Both the position numbers and the translations under genes were made by a program. Shown here piece by piece: positions 39,828 through 49,679 of a stretch of DNA of 64,000 nucleotides (positions are counted from its first letter, which is position 1; every line of letters begins with the position of its first letter). The notes below the pieces were generated by a model. That model made no database searches. It had not been told where the DNA came from and saw only the letters and a list, made by a program, of their open reading frames with translations. Origin of the DNA: Yarrowia lipolytica (Eukaryota; Ascomycota; Dipodascomycetes; Dipodascales); the NCBI RefSeq assembly GCF_001761485.1, contig NC_090772.1, forward strand, positions 1,486,501 to 1,550,500. Reading direction: 5' to 3'.

Positions 39828-41972
39828 TTACTGGTTCTGCCCCGGTCGGAGCATTGTGTCCACCTCATGGAGAGTGGTCACCCTAGGGGGGTTCGGGGGA
39901 CTGTTCGGGGGTTCTACAATCTCGTCTACCGAGCTGAGTGTCGCACCGTCGTGGAAAACTTTGAAGTGGCATGTAGACAGGAATGTCGGGCACCTCCCGT
40001 CAATGAACTTTGCTACCTCCTGAGAAGGCAGCCAGCAGAGTCTGTTCTCCGACCTGTCCGGGTTCAGGATTTGCACCGGAACCTCGCTCGAGGCGGTCTG
40101 GAAGACCGCAATGTGCTTCTTGCCGAGCGTGGTGTGAGAGGGCTCGCCAGAGAAACTGGAGGTGGTGTGCCCTCCTCGGGGTCGGCCCTCGTGGATACTT
40201 CCGGGGGGGGGTTGTGTTTGGTTGGTCGTGTTGGGACTGGTGTGGTCGTGGGGAAGGCCGTTGTTGGTGGCCTCGGTGTTAAGCGGGGTAGCGGGGGGAA
40301 GAAACTGGGTGACATCAGGGGCTACTTCAGGGTGAGCAAGTGCGTCAGGCTGGGTGTCAAAGCCGTTCATGGATACGTCAGCCTGTTCCGTTTCCTGGTC
40401 GTCGGGAACTGTGTCTTCCTCGGAGGCGGGGATGTTGATGGGTAGATTCTGAGTTCCATGCTGCTGGTTCGTAGAGGGCAGCTGGTTAGTTTGCTCGGTC
40501 TCTTCGGGTGTGTCCTCTCCGGTTTTGTCGCTCAAGACTTCAAAGTTGTAGTAAGATCGGAGGGGCTTCTGACCGGTGGGTTGGGGGGACGTGTCTCGAG
40601 TCCGTCTATGTCTAGGGGACTTAGTGCCGACGGTCTCCCACTGGTGAGTAGCAGGCGTGTGGTGGAACTTGCGAGTTTGGACCGGGGGCTCCACGGTGGA
40701 TGGGGCATGGATGGAAGCAAGGGCTTTACCTCTCTGTGGGAGGGTACCCTGGTGAGCGCGGGTGCGGAAGATCTTGGGAGTGACCATGTCTTTCTCGGGG
40801 CAGGCCTCCCGGATGTGCTTAGTGCTCTTGCACTTAACACAGATGTTATCGCCGTTGGCGAAGTGCATCTTGATCAACTTTGAGCCGGTAAGCCTAGCCT
40901 TGGTGGGATCCAGGTTGACGAAGAAGTCGGGGATGGTCTGGGGCAGGGTGGAGCCTAGGAGAGCACGAACTGCGATCACAGGACCCGAGATGTTCTGATG
41001 GTTGGCAGAGGTCATCAGAAGGGTGCCACTCAAGAGGGAGGAACCTGGAATGGCCTGATCAATGTCTACGTCGAACTGGTTGAGAATAGCGTTGAGGTGG
41101 ATCTTGAAAGCATCCTCCGTCTGACGCTCCATCTTCATGTACGAGGGTAGGTTGAAGTAGTAAAGTACTCTTCGTCCAGCAGGGTTAGCCGAGCCCTTCC
41201 TCATGATGCGATAATCTTGAGTATTGGCCTCAACAATGAGACTAACTGTCTCCAGAATGACAGCCATTCGTTGTTCGTGGGGGTCAGTGAGGGCGTCCGA
41301 CGTCAGGTAGTGCCAACCATTTCCCACTTGGTAGCAGTCTTCAGGGTCCTGTTCTAAGTTAATCTGGTCGATCAGGTGGGGGACGATGTCTAGGTTGTGC
41401 CTGGACAGGTCAAACTCCGCCAGACCAACCTGACCCTTGATCTCGTCGAACTTTTCGATGACGCCCTCGAGGACACTGATGGTGTCCTTCTCGTCGACTT
41501 CAGCGGCGTTATCGAGGTGCTCGAGGAACATGGAGATAGGAAGATTCCAATCAGGGGTGGCGGAGCGGTCAAGAGCTCTTCGGAAGAAGTTTTCCTTGCT
41601 GGCTACATAGGACACGTTGAAACGGCCGGAGGTATGCCTACCATTCGGCGCCGCAAGGGGCTCCGAAATTCGCTCCTTGTTGAGGTTGAATTTGAGTGTG
41701 GAGGGGTTCGATGTCAGGAGAGCCTTGACTTCGGCCTTGCTCTTCCAGGCGTTGAGGGTGATATTGTTGTCGTTTTTTTTGTCGTTTTTGTCGTTTTTGT
41801 CGTTTTTTTTGTTGTTTTCATCGTTTTTGTCGTTTTTTTGGATTTTTTCAATGTCGGTTTGGTTGGGGGTTTCGGTTGAGGTGGCTCCATCACCTCGCGA
41901 TAAATCAGGAGGTGGGGGGTTCGGAGCGCCCAAGGAGTTACCCGCCGAAGCTTGGGCTTGCGCTGTTTCCAT
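39828..41972 (-). CDS. LINE ORF1: nucleic-acid-binding protein with zinc knuckle
   Basis: A 714-residue product expected to bind element RNA. It begins METAQAQASAGN. The frame is open back to 42029, but that extension lies in the older LINE copy outside the element, so the ATG at 41972 is the true start. A Lys/Asn/Asp-rich stretch (about residues 35-60, repeats of KNDKNDKK type) comes from a GTCGTTTTT-like repeat at 41760-41840. A gag-like zinc knuckle CVKCKSTKHIREAC (C378, C381, H386, C391; C-x2-C-x4-H-x4-C) lies mid-protein. The C-terminal third is Pro/Thr-rich and disordered. The TAA stop at 39830-39828 is followed by GC and then the ORF2 ATG. Confidence 0.9.
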   Translation of the reverse strand: METAQAQASAGNSLGAPNPPPPDLSRGDGATSTETPNQTDIEKIQKNDKNDENNKKNDKNDKNDKKNDNNITLNAWKSKAEVKALLTSNPSTLKFNLNKERISEPLAAPNGRHTSGRFNVSYVASKENFFRRALDRSATPDWNLPISMFLEHLDNAAEVDEKDTISVLEGVIEKFDEIKGQVGLAEFDLSRHNLDIVPHLIDQINLEQDPEDCYQVGNGWHYLTSDALTDPHEQRMAVILETVSLIVEANTQDYRIMRKGSANPAGRRVLYYFNLPSYMKMERQTEDAFKIHLNAILNQFDVDIDQAIPGSSLLSGTLLMTSANHQNISGPVIAVRALLGSTLPQTIPDFFVNLDPTKARLTGSKLIKMHFANGDNICVKCKSTKHIREACPEKDMVTPKIFRTRAHQGTLPQRGKALASIHAPSTVEPPVQTRKFHHTPATHQWETVGTKSPRHRRTRDTSPQPTGQKPLRSYYNFEVLSDKTGEDTPEETEQTNQLPSTNQQHGTQNLPINIPASEEDTVPDDQETEQADVSMNGFDTQPDALAHPEVAPDVTQFLPPATPLNTEATNNGLPHDHTSPNTTNQTQPPPGSIHEGRPRGGHTTSSFSGEPSHTTLGKKHIAVFQTASSEVPVQILNPDRSENRLCWLPSQEVAKFIDGRCPTFLSTCHFKVFHDGATLSSVDEIVEPPNSPPNPPRVTTLHEVDTMLRPGQNQ

Positions 41973-42012
41973 GGTGAACGTTTTTTCTGGTCGCGCTCGA
42001 TTAATAGCTCTT

Positions 42013-42019
42013 GATGAAC
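42013..42019. repeat. target-site duplication (right copy, GATGAAC)
   Basis: Direct repeat of 35499-35505, abutting the 5' end of the full-length LINE. It is also the resumption point of the older truncated copy. Confidence 0.85.
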
Positions 42020-42242
42020 GAACAAACACGCGAAGCTATGTGGACCAACATACAACACGGACTGAACCAGGTTTTTTTATGATTTTTTTACTGGAAATAG
42101 GTACGTGCCAAGTTGGACCATGACACTAAACGTGTTTAATTAGTAATATTCGTGTAAGCGTACATTCATTTCAAAGGTTATTCTTTCACGGCAAAGTTAT
42201 AATTAAATGAATGTATATGCAGAAAAAAAAAAAAAAAAAAAA

Positions 42243-43200
42243 TTAGTGCGTAGTATACATACTGTAGCACGAAGGCATGAGAGGGGCCAGAAATAGTACG
42301 ATATAGATGACAAGAAGCTATATATACAGATTATGAGGAACTCACGTGCCATTATTGAAACAGGTTAGTCATTATTAGTAATCCAGGGACGTGAAACGGG
42401 GTTAATGAGCGTTTGAGAAAGATCTGGTTTGTCGACCAAACGTGAAGTATTTACAAAGTACAATACATACAACTATACTTAGAATATATGGAAGACATTT
42501 AGTAAACGATTTACAAAACATGCTACAGTAGGCGTTTTTGTGTGACGAATATTGGTGAGTACACAGAACCCCCCATTTGTAACATGCATTCACAGTTCAT
42601 AACACGCAATATGCATCCGAAACCCCGTCATTCAGCTACTTCAGGCGCTTTCTCTACATATCGTATTACAGGGCTGACACGACCAACAAACCACCCACTC
42701 CATCTTAAATCAGCTGCATAAGAGATGGGGTTTGGCCGCACCAAAACTGAAGTTACTAGCTTTTTTATCACTTAAAACTACTTTTATGACTAAGCAGTCT
42801 ATTTCTTTCAGCAGCATACGTTTTTTTCTGGCATTTTGATTGATTTGATGCTCCTTTTACATGTGTTTTCCGGCTACTGTCCTTTGGTCTTTATTTTTTT
42901 ATTTTTTTAAAGTTCACGCGACTCGGGTCTTTCATCCTCACCATCTATCAAACAGGACAATGATGGGTATTTTTTGAGCTTTTGTTGAATTTATTTTATA
43001 TAATCACAATTTATGACTATTTTTCATTCAAATTGAGCCCTCAAATTCCCTCGAATCTCCCCAAAACACGCCCAAATTCCCTTTTCAAAACGCAACTGGT
43101 ATACCCCAACTTTATTTTCAACCTAATCACGTAAACGCGATTTCAATTTATCTTCTCTTGCGCACGCACTTGTTCCACCTCTTGACACACACACACACAA
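42243..43200. other. intergenic region upstream of thymidylate synthase
   Basis: 958 bp between the LINE complex and the CDC21 ATG. It is AT-rich on its right side, with several T runs. It has an ACGCGA site at 43135, listed separately, and a CACACACACACA run just before the ATG. No gene is seen. Confidence 0.6.
43135..43140 (+). promoter_or_regulatory. possible MBF (MCB-like) site upstream of CDC21
   Basis: ACGCGA lies about 60 bp before the thymidylate synthase ATG. In other yeasts CDC21 is a G1/S gene driven by MBF through ACGCG(T/A) elements. A single short site close to the ATG is weak evidence. Confidence 0.3.
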
Positions 43201-44091
43201 ATGACCACTCTCAACGAACAAGGATACCTCGATCTGTGCGCACGCGTGATCGAAGAGGGTGAATCACGTGACGACCGAACCGGCACCGGGACTCTCTCTC
43301 TGTTTGCCCCCCCTCAGCTTCGATTCGATCTGTCCAACGACATTCTTCCCCTGCTCACCACCAAGCGAGTCTTCTACCGAGGCGTTCTGGAGGAGCTTTT
43401 GTGGTTTGTGGCTGGATGCACCGACGGCAAAAAACTGAGCGAGAAAAACATTCACATCTGGGACGGAAATGGATCTAAGGAGTTCCTGGAAAAGGCCGGG
43501 CTGGGCCACAGACGAGAGGGAGACCTGGGACCGGTCTATGGCTTCCAATGGCGCCATTTCGGAGCCGAGTACAAGAATTGTGACACGGATTACACTGGCC
43601 AAGGCGTGGACCAGCTCAAACAGGTGATACACACTCTCAGAACCAACCCTCACGACCGTCGAATCATTCTGTCTGCATGGAACCCCGCCGATCTCCCAAA
43701 GATGGCGCTTCCTCCCTGTCACATGTTTTGCCAGTTTTATGTGTCGTACAAAAACTCGGAACGAGGACGTCTGTCGTGTCAGCTGTATCAGCGATCATGT
43801 GACCTGGGTCTTGGAGTCCCCTTCAACATTGCCTCCTACGCTCTGCTCACCCGAATGATTGCCCAGGTCACCGATTTGGACTGTGGAGAGCTCATTCACA
43901 CCATGGGAGACGCCCATGTGTACAAGGATCACGTGGACGCACTCAAGCAGCAGATTGCTCGAACGCCAGGCCAGTTCCCCAAGCTCACTTTTGCACGAGA
44001 TATCAAGGACATTGACGGTTTCAACTACGAGGACTTTGTGCTCGAGGGATACAAGCCCCAGTCCAAGATTGAGATGCAGATGAGCGTTTAG
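43201..44091 (+). CDS. CDC21: thymidylate synthase
   Basis: A 296-residue enzyme that methylates dUMP to dTMP with methylenetetrahydrofolate, the only de novo source of dTMP. The family is highly conserved and every key element is present: [10 protein letters not shown] (dUMP loop, about residues 26-35, R26), [37 protein letters not shown], the catalytic cysteine C173 in [11 protein letters not shown], the phosphate-binding [20 protein letters not shown] and the C-terminal helix with [12 protein letters not shown]. Length is normal for yeast, and the usual I-x-M-x-M-x-V C-terminal end is intact (IEMQMSV). The ATG at 43201 follows a CA repeat directly. Confidence 0.97.
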   Translation: MTTLNEQGYLDLCARVIEEGESRDDRTGTGTLSLFAPPQLRFDLSNDILPLLTTKRVFYRGVLEELLWFVAGCTDGKKLSEKNIHIWDGNGSKEFLEKAGLGHRREGDLGPVYGFQWRHFGAEYKNCDTDYTGQGVDQLKQVIHTLRTNPHDRRIILSAWNPADLPKMALPPCHMFCQFYVSYKNSERGRLSCQLYQRSCDLGLGVPFNIASYALLTRMIAQVTDLDCGELIHTMGDAHVYKDHVDALKQQIARTPGQFPKLTFARDIKDIDGFNYEDFVLEGYKPQSKIEMQMSV

Positions 44092-44269
44092 GCAATGTCC
44101 GCAAGTAATGAATTAATGGTATTTAATAGAGCCGGGTGAGTGCGGGAGATTGTAGAGACAATGGTGATACACACATGATCTTGGTACCAAAATGATGGCG
44201 ATGATCCAAGTAACATTACAGGGCTTGTCATGTCTTCATTTAGAATCGCAACTGACAATATGACCACTT

Positions 44270-45620
44270 TCAGGTGTCTTCGACCAGCTCAAGATTCTGC
44301 CCAAGATTGCCCATGTTCGTACCGAAACGTCTCAGCCATTGGTACCTCCGACAACAAGATCCAGCCCAAGATTGCCGAGGTATGGGTAAGACTGCCGAGG
44401 TATGGGTAAGACTGCCAATGTCTCTGTCTCGTCACTCTTTCTGGCGCTATCGATGCCAATGGCGCTCTTCAAGCAGTTGTTAGTACATCCAGATATCCTT
44501 GGGACAGTGGACATTGGTCTGCAGAAACAGCCTGGTTTCAGCTTCAAAGTTGATAGTCGGGGTCGAGTGTCGTATCGGCTGATCAACTGAGATGGCGTCT
44601 CTTACCCCGAGTATCGTTCACCACTCGCCTGGTAACTCGAGAGTCTGTAAAGCACGATATCTCCGGTTCTCCAGAGTATAAGGGTGTTAGACGCTGCACG
44701 ATACGTGCTCGGTGGCAACACCCAGTCTTCAAGAGGTGCTAGAGATGGACTTAAAGATGCTTCTATGACGTCAGTAGTGGATCTTCAGAGCTAGGGTACT
44801 TGTACGAGTGCTTGTTTCAGGAGAGTTTATGAAGAAGGATACCACAGCATGGCCAACCGTCATATTCTCAGAAAGATGGGAGATTGCTGTCGTGTTCCTG
44901 GACTCAACTGTGAGTCAAAAACTCCTCAACAATCGTCATCGTGCTTCATCACTTCGAGGAAAGAACTCGGCAAGAAACTCGACAAGAAACTCGACAAGAA
45001 ATTTGACAAGAACGACAAGAAACTCGGAGGTAACTCGAAAGTAACTGGCAACAAACTCGCAAGTAACTCGGAAGAAACTCCAGCGGCAGCAACATGTGAG
45101 ACGCCCTGTGGAGGCGGGCTTCCAGAGACAGTAAATGCCGTGTCCAAGGTGTTTCTGACAGTCCGCTGTTGAAGGGACTCTACTAGAGAACGTCCACTCG
45201 GTCTTTTCACTGGTCCAAATTGTCAGACAGGGACAAACACCGTCAGAAGGTTGACTACAGCAATTGGTCACTGACCGGCCGGCCAACTTTCTGTCTCCAA
45301 TGTAACACTGCCCTACCTGCGTCCATTAGGTACGGTTATACGCCTTTGACTGGAACTGCAGGGGTGTCGTTCTATGATACCGGCACCGTGCTCGTACAGT
45401 CGTTTCTGCACATATTGGAGGAGTTCAATCAATCGACGACACCAAATTCAAGTACCCTCGATATGTCATACCGCCACCATTGACAGTGGGTGGTGGTACC
45501 AACATTCAACCCTCTTCTTCAGCACTCATGTCTAGAGTTCACGGCGACGATCAGAGTATAACCCTGAGCGTAACAGTTTCGAAACCAGCCATTATGCCCA
45601 CCTTGACACTTGCTTTTTGA
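44270..45620 (+). pseudogene. possible decayed gene, family unknown
   Basis: Fragments in shifting + frames look protein-like: GTVDIGLQKQPGFSFKVDS with RGRVSYRLI near 44500-44585; a Lys/Asp-rich run KELGKKLDKKLDKKFDK near 44955-45015 from a 12-bp repeat; and, near 45440-45620, KFKYPRYVIPPPLTVGGGTN, then QPSSSALMSRVHGDDQSITL and a final LTLAF before a stop. Nothing joins them into one frame and I recognise no family. It could be one broken host gene or several unrelated traces. Confidence 0.28.
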
Positions 45621-45675
45621 TTTTGATTTTTGATTTTTGATTTTCGATCATGCTAGAAAATAGCCGGGCAGACGG

Positions 45676-45682
45676 TATAAAT
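45676..45682 (+). promoter_or_regulatory. TATA box of the protease gene
   Basis: TATAAAT about 45 bp before the ATG at 45727. The T-rich run of TTTTGATTTTTGA repeats lies just upstream (45611-45645). A canonical TATA element suits a regulated, nutrient-responsive secreted protease. Confidence 0.45.
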
Positions 45683-45726
45683 ACCTCCGAGACCCGCTGT
45701 TCAGCAGCTGCCCCGACACCACCAAC

Positions 45727-46977
45727 ATGATCTTCTCTCACCTTGTGCTTGCAACTGTGGCCGCAGCTGGTGTTGTGCACGTGCCTCTGACGGGTCGAGC
45801 TCTTGATGACGTTCCCGAGGTTCGAGACTATCTGTCTAAGCGAGCCTTCCCCGACGGCGTGGTCCATGCCGATCAGATCATGGGCCAGGTCTTCTACGAG
45901 ACCTATCTCCAGATCGGAACCCCTGCTCAGAACCTTTCATTCAGTTTCGACACCGGCTCGGGCAACCTGTGGTCTCCTGGAAAGAACTCCACCTCCTGCG
46001 AGGCTGGCCAATGCCGTGAGGACACTATGTTTGACATTTCTGCGTCCGAGACGTGGAAGTTCAAACGCACCGGCAGGTGGTGGGGTGGCAACGGCATCTT
46101 CGGATCAGAGACGGTCCGCTATGCTGGCCAGACTCTCAAAAACTTTGAGTACTGGGTCTCCACCGACCAAATGAACAACAACTTTGGCATTTTCGGCCAG
46201 TCTGCATTTAAAGACCCCTCGGTGAGCTTTGTCCAGGGTCTGGCCCACGCTGGTAAGATTTCCCGAGCCGTCTACTCCCTCAACTCCGAGGCCTCCATCA
46301 CCCGATGGAACCTGGACGCCCCCAAGTCCGAGTGGAGACGAACCGTGAACAACGTCTACTACGGAGGCTATGACCAGGCCAAGTACCAGGGACCCCTGAC
46401 CGCTATCGACGTGGACCACTACGGTGGATACAAGATGCCCATGTCCGGATTTACGGTCGACGGGGAGTTTGTCGACGATGGCAAAAATTACACCGTGGTT
46501 CTCGACACGGGAGGACTCACTCTTCAGGTGCCCAACAAAACCGTGGGGATCCTCGCCAAGAAGCACGGTGGAGAGTGGTCCCTCAAACACGACCGATGGA
46601 CCATTGACTGTGACGCCAAGCCCGTGCTGACCTACGGATTTGGATACACCCAGATCGACGTGGAGTTTGACCAGTTCATCAAGAAGGCGGTCGGTGGACC
46701 CGAGTGTCTGATCCAGCGAATGACCTTTGCCTCGGACGACCAAACCCAGCTTCTCACGGGTCCCCCTGTCATTTCCAACGCTCTGGTCATTTTCGACAAC
46801 GACCGAAACCAGATTCTGGTGGCCAAGGCCAAGTACACCGACGAGTCCAACGTGGTTGAAATCACCGGAGACATCCCTGGAGCTGTTCAATACAAGGACT
46901 TTCTCGCTGGTAAGCCTCTTCCGGGAGACAAGTCCGCAGTTGCTTCTACTCTTGAGGTCAAGGCCACCAACGTCTAA
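45727..46977 (+). CDS. secreted aspartic protease (pepsin family A1)
   Basis: A 416-residue preproprotease. Residues 1-17 (MIFSHLVLATVAAAGVV) form a signal peptide. A short pro-segment ends at a Lys-Arg site (LSKR, about residues 36-39) suited to Kex2-type cleavage. The two catalytic motifs are FSFDTGSGNLW (D75) and VVLDTGGLTLQ (D260). The second motif has DTGG where pepsins have DTGT or DTGS. Several N-x-S/T sites (for example NLS, NST, NYT, NKT) suggest glycosylation. It lacks a Ser/Thr-rich tail or GPI signal, so it should be released and not wall-bound. It resembles the yeast candidapepsin/Axp1 group; the exact paralog is not assigned. A 32-bp LINE stub sits about 70 bp past its stop codon. 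Confidence 0.88.
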   Translation: MIFSHLVLATVAAAGVVHVPLTGRALDDVPEVRDYLSKRAFPDGVVHADQIMGQVFYETYLQIGTPAQNLSFSFDTGSGNLWSPGKNSTSCEAGQCREDTMFDISASETWKFKRTGRWWGGNGIFGSETVRYAGQTLKNFEYWVSTDQMNNNFGIFGQSAFKDPSVSFVQGLAHAGKISRAVYSLNSEASITRWNLDAPKSEWRRTVNNVYYGGYDQAKYQGPLTAIDVDHYGGYKMPMSGFTVDGEFVDDGKNYTVVLDTGGLTLQVPNKTVGILAKKHGGEWSLKHDRWTIDCDAKPVLTYGFGYTQIDVEFDQFIKKAVGGPECLIQRMTFASDDQTQLLTGPPVISNALVIFDNDRNQILVAKAKYTDESNVVEITGDIPGAVQYKDFLAGKPLPGDKSAVASTLEVKATNV

Positions 46978-47276
46978 CTATTGTAACTATTCAGATTCTC
47001 GATAGATTTTTCATTTTGCAGACATGAAAGTAGTGTATTTTTTTTTTTTCTGCATATACATTCATTTAATTATAACTTTGCTGTGTATTGTACTTCCCTT
47101 TACTTGACTTTAATTACATACTGAAGTAAAAATGTGAGTACAGTACTTGTAAGTAGAGTCGATACCAATACGGTATCTACTGTACTCCACCTCTTGACTA
47201 TAATATATATTACTTAATTAACAATGAACTATGACATCTCCTTCACACACAGTCAGTACTTGCGCTCATAGTCGCC
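46978..47276. other. convergent intergenic region with LINE stub
   Basis: 299 bp between two converging genes. Apart from the LINE stub at 47038-47081 it is AT-rich with TACTTGTA and TACTGTACT words. No gene is seen. Confidence 0.6.
47038..47081 (-). mobile_element. minimal 5'-truncated Ylli 3' end
   Basis: A T12 run (47038-47049) followed by 32 bases (47050-47081) identical to the last 32 bases of the full LINE, CTGCATATACATTCATTTAA and onward on the + strand. It is bounded by a direct repeat GTGTATT (47033-47039 and 47083-47089), a target duplication. It is therefore a genuine, extremely truncated insertion and not chance similarity. It sits in the 3' flank of the protease gene. Confidence 0.85.
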
Positions 47277-49487
47277 CTAATGAGTCAGTCGAGCAACAAA
47301 GTTGGCGCCAATGGCCAGGGCCAAGACAATACAAATGGCAGTGGGGCCGATCTGGTCGTCGTACCGGATGGCTCGCTTCCGTCGAATGTTGTAAACTCGC
47401 CACAGGTACATGCCAATGGAGTAGAGAATGGTGATGACGGCCGAAATGAAGAAACCAAAGGCGGCCTGGATGGCCAGACGGTCTCCGTAGTTGAGCAGGG
47501 TGCCGGCAATGGCTCCCAGAAGAATGCCAATCTCGATCCACGACAGGAAGGTTCGCTCGTTGGCAAAGTAGACCTTGGGCTCGACTCGCACGGGCACGGA
47601 GATCCGCTTTCCGGCAGGAACCACGACTCGGGTGTCAAACACGGTTCCGGGAGGCACCTTGGAGAAGTCGTCCTTGCCAGCGATGAAGGTGTCCTTGAAC
47701 CAGTCGCTGGCATTCTTGAGCGACTTGAGAAGAGCATTGTCTCCACCAGTGTGTCCGGATCCAGAACCCAGGAGGGGCGTGTTCTCCGTAGCGTTAGGAG
47801 AGGTGTTAGCAGCGGCAGAAGAAGAAGCAGTGCCGTTGGAACTAGAGGCCACAGCGCCGTTTCCGTTGAAAGAAACGTGGCCATCGGCTCCTCCAGCTCG
47901 CTCCTCTTCATCTAGGTAGTTGCCCTCGTTGTCGTCGAGATCATCAAGATCATCGAGCTCGTCGGATCCAGAAACAGACGAGCCAGAAGCCACCTGGGCT
48001 CGTTCGATACCCTGGAAGGTGGTGGCGGGCTTTCGAATGTCGACATCCATCTGGGGAAGCCAGAAGGGAATCAGATCAACCATGTCGGGAAGCAGAGTGG
48101 CACAACCGTGGATGAACTTGGAGAACTTTGGTACGGCCTCGACAAGATGCGAGGATACAAGCTCTCGAACCCAAGCGGGAGGCTCTTGGCCAAGCTGAGT
48201 CTGCAGCTTGACTTCGAGCACAGCGTAGGGGAATCGAAGCACGTCCTTCTCAGGGAGTTGGTTGAAGGGCCAGTCGACACCAATGTCCATTCGTCGCCAG
48301 TTGCCGTTGGTTCGGTTCTGGCCGTCAAAGTTGTCTTCTCGGACCATGGTGAGCTCAGTATCCAGAGAGATTCGGACTCGAGCGTCTCCCGGCAGCTGGA
48401 AGGCGGTTCGATTGTAGAAGGATCGAACGACAGGTCGCATCTTGTCCTTGATGACTCGGTATTGCACCTCTCGAGCCAGAGCCTCCAGCGACTCGATTTC
48501 CTTGAGACTCTTCTTGCCGTCCTTTCGCATCTTCTCAAACGCCTGGGGCACGGTGTAGTCTCCGGCCATGAAGTCGTTGACGTGTTTTTCCTTGAGGTTG
48601 AATCGGGCCTTGACGGACTTTTCTCCGGTCCAGTCCTCTCGATGTGTTTTTCGCTCGACAAAGATCTGGTCGGACTTCATGCCTCCGTACCATCGCAGAC
48701 GAATGGCCTCGGCACCCTCGGTCTTCTCCAGACGGCCCTTGTACAGATCAAGAGGTCGGTTGTCGTAGTAAATGGAGGTGATGGCAGAGTCCTCGGTCTC
48801 AAACTCCTTGGAGGCGTTGAAGACCAGCACCGGCAGATGTTTGAGGATAACCAGCTTGAGCTCGGTGATGTTGTCGGGGTGGACCCAGTACTTTGTGGTC
48901 TGACGCACAAAGTTCTGCTGGCCTCCTCCGGCGGCCGAGTCTCCCTTGACGGGGTTTCCTCGGGTTCGGACCAGGTCGTACAGCTTGGACAGCTTTACCA
49001 CCAGGGCGTCGTAGTTGTCCTTGAAGAAGGGTCGGGCGTTGAGTCGGGCAGAGAAGATGGGCTTCACCGGCCACTTTGTGTGTTTGTCGTGCTTCTTGAT
49101 GATCTTCTGGAAACCCGTGTAGTTGAGTCGGGTGTACTGGGCGAGGTCGTGGACGTCGGCGATGATGTCGGACAACAGGTCCTGCAGGTCCAGGAAGTCC
49201 TGCTCCACGGGGGGGTTGGCTGAGTCCAGACGTCGGACCACATCTTCGACCTCAACCTCCGACTCCTTGATTCGTCGGGCAATCTCCGCGGCCTTGACCT
49301 TCTGGAACGTGAACACCTTGTCGAGCTCTCCTTCGAGCTGCTGCAGGAAGTTCTTCTCCTTCTCGTCGTCCCATTCGGCGCCCTTGGCAATGCCCTTGTA
49401 CAGAGCCTCCTTGAGCCCGTCGTAGTCAATGTAGCAGTAGTAGTAGTCCTTGATCAGGCTCTGCTTGAGCTGTTCTCCGAACTTCAT
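47277..49487 (-). CDS. VTC4: vacuolar transporter chaperone 4, polyphosphate polymerase
   Basis: A 736-residue catalytic subunit of the VTC complex, which makes polyphosphate from ATP and moves it into the vacuole. It has an SPX domain at residues 1-150 ([50 protein letters not shown]), the inositol-pyrophosphate sensor. The VTC tunnel domain runs about 190-480, with [34 protein letters not shown] and [21 protein letters not shown]-type sequence. An acidic Ser/Asn linker comes next, then a DUF202 membrane domain with three helices (about 640-735). Similarity to yeast Vtc4 is high throughout and greater than to the non-catalytic Vtc2/3. The open frame continues upstream to 49529 but the only ATG is at 49487. 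A CACGTGG box lies 185 bp upstream. Confidence 0.95.
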   Translation of the reverse strand: MKFGEQLKQSLIKDYYYCYIDYDGLKEALYKGIAKGAEWDDEKEKNFLQQLEGELDKVFTFQKVKAAEIARRIKESEVEVEDVVRRLDSANPPVEQDFLDLQDLLSDIIADVHDLAQYTRLNYTGFQKIIKKHDKHTKWPVKPIFSARLNARPFFKDNYDALVVKLSKLYDLVRTRGNPVKGDSAAGGGQQNFVRQTTKYWVHPDNITELKLVILKHLPVLVFNASKEFETEDSAITSIYYDNRPLDLYKGRLEKTEGAEAIRLRWYGGMKSDQIFVERKTHREDWTGEKSVKARFNLKEKHVNDFMAGDYTVPQAFEKMRKDGKKSLKEIESLEALAREVQYRVIKDKMRPVVRSFYNRTAFQLPGDARVRISLDTELTMVREDNFDGQNRTNGNWRRMDIGVDWPFNQLPEKDVLRFPYAVLEVKLQTQLGQEPPAWVRELVSSHLVEAVPKFSKFIHGCATLLPDMVDLIPFWLPQMDVDIRKPATTFQGIERAQVASGSSVSGSDELDDLDDLDDNEGNYLDEEERAGGADGHVSFNGNGAVASSSNGTASSSAAANTSPNATENTPLLGSGSGHTGGDNALLKSLKNASDWFKDTFIAGKDDFSKVPPGTVFDTRVVVPAGKRISVPVRVEPKVYFANERTFLSWIEIGILLGAIAGTLLNYGDRLAIQAAFGFFISAVITILYSIGMYLWRVYNIRRKRAIRYDDQIGPTAICIVLALAIGANFVARLTH

Positions 49488-49672
49488 TTTGGCGGCGTGG
49501 GGTCGTGACGGGGCAAAAAGCTGGTGCAAAAAACAAAACTAGCCGCTCAGGTTCAGTATCAAAAGTCGACGACACTCTTTTATTACCAAGTAGACCCTAT
49601 TGAGTTGGTCGACGACAGTATCAAAGTTTATGCACACAATTTATGAAGCTAGAGCTACTTGCACTTGTTTGG

Positions 49673-49679
49673 CACGTGG
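49673..49679 (-). promoter_or_regulatory. CACGTGG box upstream of VTC4
   Basis: CACGTGG on the + strand, palindromic core CACGTG, 185 bp upstream of the VTC4 ATG. In yeasts VTC genes belong to the phosphate regulon and Pho4 binds CACGTG(G/T). The link is inferred from that knowledge. Confidence 0.4.

Larger units (their letters stand above)
35506..42012 (-). mobile_element. full-length non-LTR retrotransposon (LINE), Ylli/L1 clade
   Basis: A 6507-bp element with a 40-bp 5' leader, ORF1, ORF2, a 417-bp 3' region and an A11 tail (T run 35506-35516 on the + strand). It is flanked by a 7-bp direct repeat GATGAAC (35499-35505 and 42013-42019), the target duplication. Ylli, an L1-clade LINE with many 5'-truncated copies, is established for Y. 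lipolytica. Size, two-ORF layout, tail and truncated relatives here all fit it. Both ORFs are open from end to end, and the 3' end is identical by eye to the truncated copy it entered, so the element looks young and possibly active. It lies in the gap between UFE1 and thymidylate synthase and reads toward UFE1. Confidence 0.93.
35483..42242 (+). mobile_element. older 5'-truncated Ylli copy, split by a nested insertion
   Basis: Its 5' piece is 35483-35505 and its 3' piece is 42013-42242, in + orientation. It ends in a 20-A tail at 42223-42242. Together the pieces equal the last 230 or so bases of the full-length element. The 23 bases at 35483-35505 are the exact reverse complement of 35720-35742 inside the full element, and 42013-42222 is, by eye, identical to the reverse complement of 35517-35726. 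This shows a 3' end copy that was later cut open by the full-length LINE. A weak ATTA(G) word at both outer ends may be its own target duplication. Confidence 0.88.
44092..45726. other. gene-poor region with decayed coding traces
   Basis: 1.6 kb without an intact gene. Coding-like fragments in several + frames are listed as a possible pseudogene (44270-45620). The right end holds the protease promoter with a TATA box. Confidence 0.55.

Noticed and set aside
41973-42029. Longer LINE ORF1 starting at 42029
   Set aside because: The extra codons lie in the older truncated copy beyond the 5' boundary at 42012 and so are not part of the element.
35506-42242. Twin-priming (5' inversion) as the source of the inverted LINE ends
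   Set aside because: Twin priming inverts a 5' part without duplicating the 3' tail. Here both outer ends carry the same 3' end with their own A tails, and a 7-bp duplication brackets the full element, so two separate insertions fit better.
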